A stretch of DNA of 64,000 nucleotides from Amanita rubescens (GCA_015039365.1 WION01000025.1:186001-250000); one strand, 5' to 3'; counted from the stretch's first letter, positions 45,521-56,860 are shown. Program-made: numbers and translations. Notes: a model not told the origin generated them from the sequence alone.

Positions 45521-46190
45521 AAACTCCGGGCCAAGTACACCCACTTCCGTATCCTTGTCATCGGGAGGGCGAATGCTGGTAAAACGACGCTGCTCAAGCG
45601 GGTCTGCAATACAAAGGAGGATCCGGTTTACAGCAAGGTAAGATATCCGCTTCCCTTGATACCCTGGCACTATCATCACCCCTTCACCGACAGATTAACC
45701 CATCCTCGAATGTGATCCTTGTGCATTTCTCTAACCAGGTTGTTGACTTTGATTCTGTAGCGAGGGATCCATAATGTCCATGACGAGTTTTCATTCAATA
45801 GCAACCCACAATTTATCTTCCACGACTCTCCCGGTTTCGAGGCAGGAGGCGAGAAGGAACTTCAGGAAGTACGCTCCTTCATACAGGAGAAGGCGAAAGC
45901 AACTGAAGTAAAGGACCAAATCCATGTGATATGGTGTGTTATATCCTTCCTTTATGTAGCGCAACTGACAATGTGTTCAGGTTTTGTTTCACTCCGGATG
46001 TAGTGCTGCAGAGTCCTGTCCTGTCCTGTCTTTTGGCCCTGGAGGGCAGGACTGAAGACAGGACTGAAGACTGCAAGCTCAAAAGGCCAGAGGACAGGAC
46101 CAAGACTGCTGTAGGGCAGGACTGCAGTCCTGGATCAGTCTCGGACCGGTCCTGACCAGTCTCGGACTGAATGCAGTCTCGGACCGGTCC

Positions 46191-46280
46191 TAACCGGTCC
46201 TAACCGGTCCTAACCGGTCCTAACCGGTCCTAACCGGTCCTAACCGGTCCTAACCGGTCCTAACCGGTCCTAACCGGTCC
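46191..46280. repeat. nine tandem copies of TAACCGGTCC
   Basis: A perfect 10-bp tandem repeat inside the subterminal region of the hAT element. Each unit holds ACCGGT, so it may be an amplified transposase-binding site. Confidence 0.9.
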
Positions 46281-46326
46281 TGGGCAGTCTTAAGCACAAT
46301 TACTATTAGTATTGTAATGTAAAAAT

Positions 46327-49300
46327 CTAAGTAAAGGCAGTGTAATCTACACCAAAATCATCATCGTTGTAGTCCCCCGCATATAGCTCCTCCTCGTCCT
46401 TAAGTATTAGCGAAAAATCATTAAAGTCTACATCTACCTCTTCAATAGAACGGGAATTTACTCGTGCCCAGTCAATTATATTACCTTTCCAGTTGTACTG
46501 TAGACACTCGAGTGCCTCAATGAGATCAGGCCCAATAGATGAACGACGATCAGTAGTGACTTGTTTTGTACGTGAAAATAGTCATTCACAGGAAACAGAC
46601 GATCCGGGGATGGGCAAGATGTCGAGTGCTATGCGGGCGAGGGTCGGATACCTCGTTGTATGCATCTACCACAATATATCGTGCTGATTAGCACCCTTAC
46701 GCTGCTCATTGATATATCACTCACCGACCACCATTTTAGGGTATCCATCTTCTTCTTCACGTCACAAAGGGGTTCCTCGATATATCGCTTGAGCTCCCCT
46801 TCCCATCCTTGCGTCGCCGCCTTTAAACGCCCCTTACGTGCCCGGTCAAAGTCGTCATCATCGTCATCGTCGTCATCGCCATCATCACGGCGATGACGAC
46901 GCTGGTTGGTATCCGGATTGATCACCTCGTTCTCTGTTTGAATTACTTGAACGCCGACTCGGAAGCGTTTCGGCCAGTATTCAGCCATCTTCTAATATAT
47001 TAGCACAGGTAGTACTGGGTAAGAAGAAACTCACGGCTTCATGGACAATGACCCATGCCTCTGCCTGCCAATCCTTCGCATCGCAACTTCCCTCCTCTTC
47101 CCACTCGTTCCTTCCACCCCATTTCGTCTCTATGTATTCCATTCGATAGTAGGGGTGCAATACTGGTTGTCAAGGATCAGTAACTCGTCAGACAAGGATG
47201 GAGATGAAAAACATACACATTGATAGGACATATACTGGCGTATTATCGAGGTTAATGTAGTATTTATTCAATTTAGATAATCCCTTCTTGATTGCAGAGC
47301 GGAAGATGTTGAATTTGGGGTTCGCAAGCTTGCGTTCCCACCGGGTCAAGAGGCCTTCAAGTGCGGGGATAACACGGTGCAGTGTGGGGAAGGCGTCCGA
47401 TGAAGACTTCTGCTGGTATTCGTTGGCGTCCTGCAAGAATATGTGAGTGACCACACGCGAAAAGAATGCACAGAAGTCGAGATCCGTACCTCTAGTATTT
47501 CAGCACACCACGCCACCCGTTGCCATTTCGACTCGTCTAGCAAAAACGCCGTCCATGGGATCTTCTTCACAACCTTTCCGTGTTTACGAACGGTTGTTAT
47601 GGGGCCGAATTTCTTATCTGCGCTCAGAATAAACGAATCAATAGGCTACCAAAATACATATAAGCTCAGAAGTGCGATGCTACTGACAATCCACGCACCT
47701 CACGTAGCTTGTATGCACGCTCGCACATGGCAAACGCAGTGCCCCATCGAGTATTACCATGTAGGGGTATCTTCAGTGGTTTTTCGAAGCCATGATCGCG
47801 TTGCTGCTTTTCGAACCACTCCTTGCGCTGACCTGAAGCTTGAATCTGACACAGGATCGATCAGAGATCAGTCAAGGATGAGAAGCCAAGACATACCTTG
47901 ACGACGAGTGTCCGGATCGTAGCGATGACATCCAGCTCGCCAATCACTAACCGGTTTTCGGGCAAAGAGGGATCAAAGTCCCAGATTGCTTGCTTCGTCT
48001 CAACAACTGCTAGCTGGGTGATCTCAGACATGAAGTCTGAGATCCCCAGCTGGATCACATGCGCTATACATCTGTAATATGTATGCGGCACAGTGAGATG
48101 CGATTCATGAAATCAGAACGAACAACTCACCCAAGTTGACGGGATTCTGCTGACCACTTTGTAAACCCACGCCGCTGTAATACGGATGCCACCTTCTTTA
48201 CGGTGGTCATGTTATTGCTTGCATTGTCCGCAGTGACGTAGCCAAGCTAAGTTGCTGAAGATAAGACAATGGTGAGGAAAAGACTCGGTAACGCACATTG
48301 TTACATGTCTTGGACGTAATTCCGACGCGATCCAAAAGCTTCATTACGTAGCGGCCAAGGTTGTCGCCATCGTGCGGACCGGAAATCTTGTGCATCGCAA
48401 GAACTTCTGAACGGAAAACCCAGCCATTGGCCTTCACGTCAATCCACTGGGCGCAAAGGCCCAAAAACGCAGTGCTTGTGTGCGGAGCCGTCCAGGTATC
48501 CCAATTAACTGAAACATCTCCGACGATTTGCCGGAAAGTGAGCTTCAGTTTGCTAATATAGTCATCAAATTCACTGATTATCTTGCTGCGAATCGCCGAG
48601 CGGCCTGGAAGTTCTTCGCGAGTTGTTTTTGGACGCATCGTGACCAGGCAATTGGTGAAGGTGAGGTCATCGCCGAGGACAAGGGCCTAAGGTTTTGGGG
48701 TAAGGAGATACAATCTTATCGATATTAAATTACTAAGCACGCACTTCATCGCTGCAGACAACGTGCTTGACAATGACGTCGAGGATGGCAGCTCGGGAGA
48801 ATGCGGTCGGACCCTCAACCTTCTGTACGACGCCGTCAAGCGTCTTTTGCATGCGGACCGCTTTCTTTCCCTCTGCTTCATTACGCTCTCGCTCAGCCAA
48901 CACACTCTTTGGTACTGCACTCGGCTTTTCAGCATACCCCTTCTGTTTGCACCGCTTGGAATACTCTTGATAGTGGAACGCGGCAATGTGGCGGCGGCAG
49001 CTTGTGTTGCTGCCACTAAGCCAGCCCGCCATTGCTCCACGTTTCTTTTTGACTACGGGATCTTCCCTGCAAGAAATTGAACTAGGTACATATCTAAACC
49101 GCTTGGTGGATCCACATAACTGACGTACCTGCAGATTTCGCACCACCGTCCCTTCTTCATATTCGAAGACCCATCGGGGCGATTAAACTTGACCGTTACG
49201 GAGCCAGAGAAGATTGTCTCCATGTCGCGTGTTTTTTCAACCTTCGCCTCATGATGGCTTGCGCATTCGTCCTCTGTCTGTAAATGCCAATTACTACCTA

Positions 49301-49630
49301 AGTTTGAAATGCTAACCGTCGACGTAGAAGACTTGCCTCGCTCTGATCAGCACCAACGTCATCTTTGTTACCCTCAGGCTCCCTTACTTCTTCAACCACT
49401 TCTTCAATATGGCTGCTACTCCCGTCCTCAACTTCCATTATTTCATCTTCATCATCCTCGGGTGTCTGGGTATCTGAGCGGCGTCTTGATGCCGGCGGCA
49501 AGTCTTCAACCTCAACTTCACGCCTTCGTTTATTGGTTCTCGATGACAATGATGAAGAATCTTGTGCCTCAAGGAGTCTCTGAGATGGAACATGCTTGCG
49601 CGATGATTTGCGCTGCGTGGCTGACTCCAT
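46327..49630 (-). CDS. hAT transposase, multi-exon, with one internal stop
   Basis: The start at 49630 opens a basic/acidic disordered region, then a BED-type zinc finger (GRWCEICR, then RRHIAAFHYQEYSKRC). The RNase-H-like core has DVSVNWDTWTAPHTSTAFLG (first Asp), LGYVTADNASNNMTTVKKV (second Asp) and LKIPLHGNTRWGTAFAMC (the conserved RW). The C-terminal dimerisation domain contains YPTLARIALDILPIPGSSVS, CE[stop]LFSRTKQVTTDRRSS and LIEALECLQYNW, ending at 46327. The invariant SCERLFS reads SCE-TGA-LFS (stop at 46582-46584), a CGA to TGA change. An acidic run of Asp residues lies near 46870. Introns are short GT-AG. The enz­yme would cut and paste the element; this copy is probably inactive unless the stop is read through. 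Confidence 0.9.
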
Positions 49631-51164
49631 GTCGGGTGAACGAATGAACTTAGAGGCGAGTCATTGTTTTTTATTCTAAAAAAAAGAGACTAATTACTAA
49701 TCACTAGGTGCACCTGAGTCGGAGTTGGGTGTGAGTGTTAGCGTCGGGGCGCTACTAAGTCCCCACCATGATCCGAAGAGATGCCGCCTTCCCGCACCGC
49801 ACCATCTACTATATTCCATGTGCTACCTTGATCTACTCGACACTCCAAACCTGAGCTGTACCATATTGGCATCCATTGAGTGTTTCATGTAGCGAGCGCC
49901 GCCCACTTAACTTGTTGGCATCACCGACTGGTGTTTCAAACCTCCGCCATACTATATTGAGTTATTCAACATCAGAGATGGCTGTCAGTGTCCCGGCATT
50001 GAACGGCTGTTTTGTCATCTCATATAGACATGAATTAAGTAGTCTAAGATCGGTCGGGACCGGTCAGGACCGGTCCTGGCCAGTCCTCCATTTTCCCGAA
50101 TCCTGAGGACCGGGACTGGGACCGGGACAGGACCTCAAAAGACTGACCTGCTGTCCTGTCCCCGACCAGTCCTACTCCGGTCTTTGATCAGTCTCGGACC
50201 GGTCCGGGACAGGACTCTGCACCACTATCCGGATGTATCTCGCCCATTATTGGAATTGGAACAGAGGTTCTTCAATGAGAAATATTGCGGGAATGGTAAG
50301 ATCATTTAAAATCTCCAAACTCTTCATTGTGACTGACAATGAACAGTTCCAGTTGTGGCAATCTTCACGAAATTTGATGATCTCATCACGCAGGTCTATG
50401 ATATACATAAAGAAGAAGAGGAGAATAGAGAAGTTGCTTGTGCTACCTTGAAGGAGAAGTTTGAGGAGCCACTCAAGCATTATAAGTCTTCACCTTGTGC
50501 ATATGTGCAATTTGAATGTATGCCTCTTCTCCTTTAGCAACCAATCTTGGGACTTATAGTGTGCCATCCAGCTATTGAGAAGGATGAAGGTAATCATCAG
50601 GAACAAGTTGGGAAACTAATCAAACAGACGGCGGCATCAATTGACAACTTGGCACTGAAGATGTTGTTTGTCACTGTCCAACAGAATAACCTAGAGGTCT
50701 GCATTGAATATGCAGTGAACAAGTCTGTTATCTGCTTACATATCTGCTGTTGCTTCAACTTATCTCTCTATTTCAGGTATATCTTTCAGCATACCTTAAC
50801 AGTGGTACATTTTTTCTTGAATTGTAGAAATTTGAGTGCTCAAATGAACAAAGGATAACTTGATTTACAAAGCTGCATCTTGGTTTGCACATTGCTATTG
50901 GCAGGCATGCAAATTGAATGCATTTTCTTGAGCCATGACTGAAATTGAGAAGGATTATGTGAGAGTTCACTTCTACTTGAGCCAGGGAAGATGGTGATCA
51001 CAGATGTTTCAGGATGTAAGTATCATGACCAAATATTGATGACAAAGTTTAACCTGGATGTTCAGTATGTGAGTATGACATTAAGCTAATTCAACAACAT
51101 ACTAATTATGCAAATGATAAGGGGGAAAATGTAAGAATTTCAAAGTGATAGGAATATAACTTGT

Positions 51165-53119
51165 GAATTGCTGACATGTTGCCATGAAATCCCATCCAGA
51201 GAGTGAGTGACTGTGTGCCTCCTAGCTCAATTTGAATGTTGACATGGTGCCATGAAATCCCATCCAGAGAGTGAGTGACTGTGTGCCTCCTAGCTCAATT
51301 TGAATGTTGACATGGTGCCATGAAATCCCATCCAGAGAGTGAGTGACTGTGTGCCTCCTAGCTCAATTTGAATGCTGACACGGTGCCATGAAATCCCATC
51401 CAGAGAGTGAGTGACTGTGTGCCTCCTAGCTCAATTTGAATTGCTGACACGGTGCCATGAAATCCCATCCAGGGAGTGAGTGACTGTGTGCCTCCTAGCT
51501 CAATTTGAATTGCTGACATGTTGCCATGAAATCCCATCCAGCTTGTGAGTGACTGTGTGCCTCCTAGCTCAATTTGAATTGCTGACATGTTGCCATGAAA
51601 TCCCATCCAGCTTGTGAGTGACTGTGTGCCTCCTAGCTCAATTTGAATTGCTGACATGTTGCCATGAAATCCCATCCAGGGAGTGAGTGACTGTGTGCCT
51701 CCTAGCTCAATTTGAATTGCTGACATGTTGCCATGAAATCCCATCCAGGGAGTGAGTGACTGTGTGCCTCCTAGCTCAATTTGAATTGCTGACATGTTGC
51801 CATGAAATCCCATCCAGGGAGTGAGTGACTGTGTGCCTCCTAGCTCAATTTGAATTGCTGACATGTTGCCATGAAATCCCATCCAGGGAGTGAGTGACTG
51901 TGTGCCTCCTAGCTCAATTTGAATTGCTGACATGTTGCCATGAAATCCCATCCAGGGAGTGAGTGACTGTGTGCCTCCTAGCTCAATTTGAATGCTGACA
52001 TGTTGCCATGAAATCCCATCCAGGCAGTGAGTGACTGTGTGCCTCCTAGCTCAATTTGAATTGCTGACATGTTGCCATGAAATCCCATCCAGCTTGTGAG
52101 TGACTGTGTGCCTCCTAGCTCAATTTGAATTGCTGACATGTTGCCATGAAATCCCATCCAGGAAGTGAGTGACTGTGTGCCTCCTAGCTCAATTTGAATT
52201 GCTGACATGTTGCCATGAAATCCCATCCAGCTTGTGAGTGACTGTGTGCCTCCTAGCTCAATTTGAATTGCTGACATGTTGCCATGAAATCCCATCCAGT
52301 TTGTGAGTGACTGTGTGCCTCCTAGCTCAATTTGAATTGCTGACATGTTGCCATGAAATCCCATCCAGGGAGTGAGTGACTGTGTGCCTCCTAGCTCAAT
52401 TTGAATTGCTGACATGTTGCCATGAAATCCCATCCAGGGAGTGAGTGACTGTGTGCCTCCTAGCTCAATTTGAATTGCTGACATGTTGCCATGAAATCCC
52501 ATCCAGGGAGTGAGTGACTGTGTGCCTCCTAGCTCAATTTGAATTGCTGACATGTTGCCATGAAATCCCATCCAGCTTGTGAGTGACTGTGTGCCTCCTA
52601 GCTCAATTTGAATTGCTGACATGTTGCCATGAAATCCCATCCAGTTTGTGAGTGACTGTGTGCCTCCTAGCTCAATTTGAATTGCTGACATGTTGCCATG
52701 AAATCCCATCCAGGTTGTGAGTGACTGTGTGCCTCCTAGCTCAATTTGAATTGCTGACATGTTGCCATGAAATCCCATCCAGCCAGTGAGTGACTGTGTG
52801 CCTCCTAGCTCAATTTGAATTGCTGACATGTTGCCATGAAATCCCATCCAGGGAGTGAGTGACTGTGTGCCTCCTAGCTCAATTTGAATTGCTGACATGT
52901 TGCCATGAAATCCCATCAGGTTGTGAGTGACTGTGTGCCTCCTAGTTCAATTTGAATTGCTGACATGTTGCCATGAAATCCCATCCAGGGAGTGAGTGAC
53001 TGTGTGCCTCCTAGCTCAATTTGAATTGCTGACATGTTGCCATGAAATCCCATCCAGGCAGTGAGTGACTGTGTGCCTCCTAGCTCAATTTGAATTGCTG
53101 ACAGGTGAACCATGTTCAG
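51165..53119 (+). repeat. tandem array of about 28 intron-like 66-nt units separated by variable 3-nt spacers
   Basis: The period is 69 bp. Each unit begins GTGAGTGACTGTGTG, contains TTGCTGAC (a fungal-type branch site, A about 25 nt before the end) and ends CCCATCCAG. That is a complete GT-AG intron of normal fungal length. Between CAG and the next GTGAGT are exactly three bases. In order I read AGA x4, GGA, CTT x2, GGA x5, GCA, CTT, GAA, CTT, TTT, GGA x3, CTT, TTT, GTT, CCA, GGA, GTT, GGA, GCA. The 66-mer is nearly invariant, with small changes in the first four or five units and one C deletion near 52917. The downstream exon (53120) is in phase 0, and 3-nt spacers keep phase. Confidence 0.95.
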
Positions 53120-53561
53120 GGCCTTATGGACACTCAATTCAATGTAAGATCACATTTCATTCTTTTCATCCCCTTCACTCAAGTATTCCCAATTACATAG
53201 GCACCTTCTTTGCATTGTTTTATTGGTCTGATTAATTTTACCCTTTCTCCTATATTTACAGTTTCTTACTATTACATGGACAGCCATCCTCATCTGTCTT
53301 GAACATTCCTTCTGGCTTGTCCAGCAAGGCTGCAATTCCACTGATGGCTTCACCAAGGCCTGGAAACTTTATCTGAAGACCCAGCATGCACTGGTTGAAC
53401 AAGAAGTGGATCACTACTTGAGGTCAAAGGACATCAATGATTGGTTCACCATCAAACATCAGCCATCTGACACAGAGTGTGCTGAATTCAGAAAAATAGT
53501 TCTTAACAATTTATTATGTAACTCAGTCCCTGTCTTCTTTGAGCTGGAATTGCTGATATAG

Positions 53562-54640
53562 TATCTTCAGTGCATCCTAGTAAAACCTCCACTCAATGAT
53601 GGCATGTCAACTTTCCCCTAGTATCTTCTCATGTTTAACTCATTAGCTATAGTACTTTCAGCCTTTCTTATTCAGTTTTCTGCTTTTGTACTACTGTACT
53701 GTATATCTGTTCTCAACATTTTGTCATGGAGCACCATTTGTACTATGTGGTCTGACAACAAAGAATTAAATGTATAACAAAGAACCATTTTTTCCTGAGA
53801 GTAAATACATCAAATGAAAGCTTATATGCATTGGATATCAACTCTAGAATAGCTAAGTAATTGGTGGAGTAGTTCTTGTAATATGAGGGAAACAAAGTAC
53901 AGCCCTCGCATGGTGACTTTCCATATTAATGTGGATTTTATACCTATATATGTATAATAAAGAACCATTTTTTCCTGAATGTAAAGATATGAATTAAAAG
54001 CTTATATGCTTAATATATCAGCCCTAAAATAGCTAAGGAATTGGTGGTGTAGTTTTGGAGATATAAAGGAAACAATGTACATCTGCTTTCATGGAGACTT
54101 TCCTTATTTGGAGGCATGTGACAGTGATAATCATGTCACACAGTACAACCTGCATCTAGCAATTGTTTTCTATATACTCTGATGAATTTATCATGTGAAC
54201 TTGTAGATATCATGACCTAGCTGAAGGTGTCTGTGCTATCTGTATCCTTGCCAGCCTATTTGCCTTCAATGTCTTGTTTGGCATCACCTTTCCATGGATC
54301 CAATTTGATGAAACTTTTGTTTTTGGCAATATTTATTTGTTTGCATCTACCATGAATTAAAAGATTTTCAAACTATCTCTGCTACTGCATGTCATGCACC
54401 CCTTTATGGCCACAGGAGGCTAACTGCAATGTCCACTTTTTGTTTGGTGCTATTTGCAGTGTCTGTTTCTTTGAACCTGTCTGAGTCTTACACCTACTCT
54501 GATCTGCTACTTGTTGGCAACTTGGCATGATTATCTCATAAAGGGTGTTAACTTGACTCAAATTGCATCATCTTTCGATGCACCAGTGAAGCTGGCTGTA
54601 ACTTTTTCTAATGGTTTTGGATGCTTACTTGTCTTTTGCA
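53562..54640. repeat. AT-rich flank with a two-copy repeat of about 175 bp
   Basis: 53770-53940 and 53945-54120 are imperfect direct copies (shared AAAGAACCATTTTTTCCTGA, AGCTTATATGC and AATAGCTAAG). The rest is AT-rich sequence without a supported gene. Confidence 0.6.
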
Positions 54641-55800
54641 ATGTTCATTTGCTTTCTGGTGTTTTCTACCTGCCCTACACTGCTACCTTGCATTGCCTAC
54701 AAGGAGTGTCCAAATCCAAGTCTCTGCTGCTACTGCATTCCATGCAGTATGGACACAGGAAACTAAATGCAATCTCTGCTGTTCATGTATTTGCAAATGC
54801 ACACATTATTTCCTTGGCCAAGGAAATAATGTGGCAGTGTCCATTTCTTTGCTTTTGTCTTGCACCTGCCTTACTCCACTACCTTACATGATTACCATAA
54901 CTTTAAAGAGGCATGTCCACTGTCTAAGTCATTGAATGGCATTACAGCTCTGTTCATAATTATATGGAATTGTGTAAACAAAATTTGATGTATTCATTTA
55001 TTTGGTTCTAGAACCCTGTGCCTTCATGCTGTGCCACACCATCTTGTGTGACATAAAGGCAGTCCTCCTGCAGAAAGGCTATGATGTTCCAGGGAGCTAA
55101 TTGCAATGCCTGCCCTTTTGTGTGCTTGGCCCTACTTGTAAATGCACTGCCACATTATTTCCTTGGACAAGGAAATGATATGGCAGTCACATCCATTTAT
55201 TTGCTTTTATCTTCTACCTGGCTTACCCTACCACCTTGCATGATTGCTTATAAAGAAGTGTATCCTGCTGTCCAAATCTCCCTATAGAATGAACCCTTAT
55301 GGAAACAGCGTGAGGCAGCCAATTGCAATGTCTGCCCTTTTGTGTATTTGGTTCCATTTGGATATGCACTGCCACATTATTTCCTTGGCCAAGGAAATAA
55401 TGCAGCAGTGTCCATTTATTTGCTTTTGTCTTCTACCTGCCTTACTCTGCTACCTTACATGATTGCTTACAAGGAAGCATATCCTGCTGTCCAAATCTCC
55501 TTAAGGCATAAACCATTCATGGTGACAAGGAGTGAACTGCAATATGTGCTTTTGTGTGTTTGGTCCTACTTGGAAATGCACTGCCACATTATTTCCTTGG
55601 CCAAGGAAATAATGTGGCAGTGCCCATTTATTTGCTTTTGTCTTCTACCTGCTTTACTCTGCTACCTTGCATGATTAACATATTCTGCTGTCCAAATCTC
55701 CCCAAGGCATAAACCATTTATGGAAACAAGGAATGAACTGCAATATCTGCTTCTTTTGTCTTTGGTTCTATTTGGAAATGCACTGCCACATTATACACCT
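54640..55800. repeat. diverged tandem repeat of about 215 bp, each unit holding a palindrome
   Basis: Units share TTTGCTTTTGTCTTCTACCTG, CTTACTCTGCTACCTTGCAT and CCTGCTGTCCAAATCTCC. Each carries the palindrome whose left arm is CACTGCCACATTATTTCC plus TTGG, followed directly by its reverse complement (44 bp, no spacer). It is perfect at about 55578-55621, near perfect at about 54800 and 55367, more diverged at 55152, and cut short at 55779. The open frames across it are repeat shadows. Confidence 0.85.
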
Positions 55801-55835
55801 TTTTATAACACTAGTACTATAAACATATCATAGAT

Positions 55836-56440
55836 TATAGGTGCTTTTCGGAGTTAGCATAGGGGGTATATGGTATACTGCGGGGGGGTTATTGTATTGA
55901 TTTAGCCAGAAACATGGCACAAAAGTAAGAAATAATGCGCGGAAGTTTGTTGTGTATAACATGTGAAACACATATGAAAGATATGTTTAGCACAAAAGCA
56001 ACCACGGATGAGAACACCAGGAAGCGCGGATGAGTTGGTCTGTCATTTACATACAAAGTGTGCAGAATGTATCTGTTTTCATCCGCTTAAAACAGTGTTG
56101 CAATAGGCGGAAGATGTGTGTTGTGCATATGATAATTATAGGTGCTTTTCGGAGTTAGCATAGGGGGTATATGGTATACTGTGGGGGGGTTATTGTATTG
56201 ATTTAGCCAGAAACATGGCACAAAAGTAAGAAATAATGCGCGGAAGTTTGTTGTGTATAACATGTGAAACACATATGAAAGATATGTTTAGCACAAAAGC
56301 AACCGCGGATGAGAACACCAGGAAGCGCGGATGAGTTGGTCTGTCATTTACATACAAAGTGTGCAGAATGTATCTGTTTTCATCCGCTTAAAACAGTGTT
56401 GCAATAGGCGGAAGATGTGTGTTGTGCATATGATAATGTA
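55836..56440. repeat. 301-bp direct tandem duplication
   Basis: Two nearly identical copies start TATAGGTGCTTTTCGGAGTT (about 55838 and 56139), each ending in GCATATGATAAT. They differ at only a few positions, so the duplication is recent. Confidence 0.9.
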
Positions 56441-56559
56441 TATATAGGCATGAAAATAGTCCGGCAATGATGACACTGCAATGGGCAGAGTAGTTTACAT
56501 ACTGAGTATGATGTGCCAATCATCCACCGATAAAGACATAGCGATTCACGGTAGATTAT

Positions 56560-56860
56560 TTTGTGTCAAGCCAAACATAGTGTTGTGACCAACCAAAACC
56601 ATGTGAAAATGGTCCGCCTATTACAACGCTGCCATCGGCGGACCATTTTTCATTTATATAAGTGATCCAATTATCCGCCAATCAAAACATTGTAATGTGC
56701 AGAAGATTATTTTCTTTAAAGCCAAACATAGCATTGTTACCAATTGAAACCATGTGAAAATGGTCCGCCTATTCCAACGCTGGCATCGGCGGACCATTTT
56801 CATCTATATAAGTGATACAATTATCTGCGAATCAAAACATTGTAATGTGCAGAAGCCCTT
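56560..56860. repeat. two-copy repeat with hairpins
   Basis: Two copies of about 150 bp share AGCCAAACATAG, ACCATGTGAAAATGGTCC and ATATAAGTGAT. Each contains the inverted repeat AAAATGGTCCGCC...GGCGGACCATTTT with a loop of about 20 bases. Confidence 0.8.

Larger units (their letters stand above)
46001..50227 (-). mobile_element. hAT DNA transposon, 4,227 bp
   Basis: The element starts TAGTGCTGCAGAG and ends CTCTGCACCACTA, terminal inverted repeats of about 20 bp with one mismatch and the hAT-typical TAGNG end. It is flanked by a perfect 8-bp duplication TCCGGATG at 45993-46000 and 50228-50235, the hAT target length. Subterminal DNA is rich in the palindrome ACCGGT and the related GGTCCTGACC motif on both sides, typical of hAT transposase-binding sites. 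It encodes a hAT transposase on the minus strand and sits in exon 3 of the GTPase gene. Confidence 0.95.
45320..53561 (+). pseudogene. AIG1-like P-loop GTPase gene split by a hAT element and carrying an intron-like tandem array
   Basis: Exon 1 (45320-45637) has a Pro-rich leader and FRILVIGRANAGKTTLLKRV (G1). Exon 2 (45761-45933) encodes FIFHDSPGFEAGGEKELQEV (G3). Exon 3 (from 45981) reads WFCFTPD and is cut at 46001 by the transposon. It resumes at 50228 as PDVSRPLLELEQRFFNEK to 50295. Exon 4 (50347-50517) has VPVVAIFTKFDDL (G4, TKFD), and KLIKQTAASIDNLALKMLFV follows from about 50560. After a complex stretch, exons 53120-53143 (GLMDTQFN) and 53262-53561 (FLTITWTAILICLEHSFWLV) form the C-terminal hydrophobic region. 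Between them lie about 28 units of a 69-bp repeat resembling tandem introns. All GTP-binding motifs survive, and precise loss of the element plus one target duplication would restore the frame. As it stands the gene is interrupted. Confidence 0.75.

Noticed and set aside
51358..52916. Long minus-strand frames repeating a 23-residue unit (MGFHGNMSAIQIELGGTQSL) across the 69-bp array
   Set aside because: The period is a multiple of three, so a stop-free frame repeats by necessity. The splice signals are on the plus strand, in line with flanking coding exons, and there is no start context, domain or non-repeat part.
51165..53119. CRISPR-like array
   Set aside because: Spacers of 3 nt and a eukaryotic intron-rich context rule it out; no cas genes.
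54511..55674. Frames of 70-126 residues in the palindrome repeat (Leu/Cys/His-rich)
   Set aside because: They recur with the tandem repeat and cross the palindromes; AT-rich repeat shadows.
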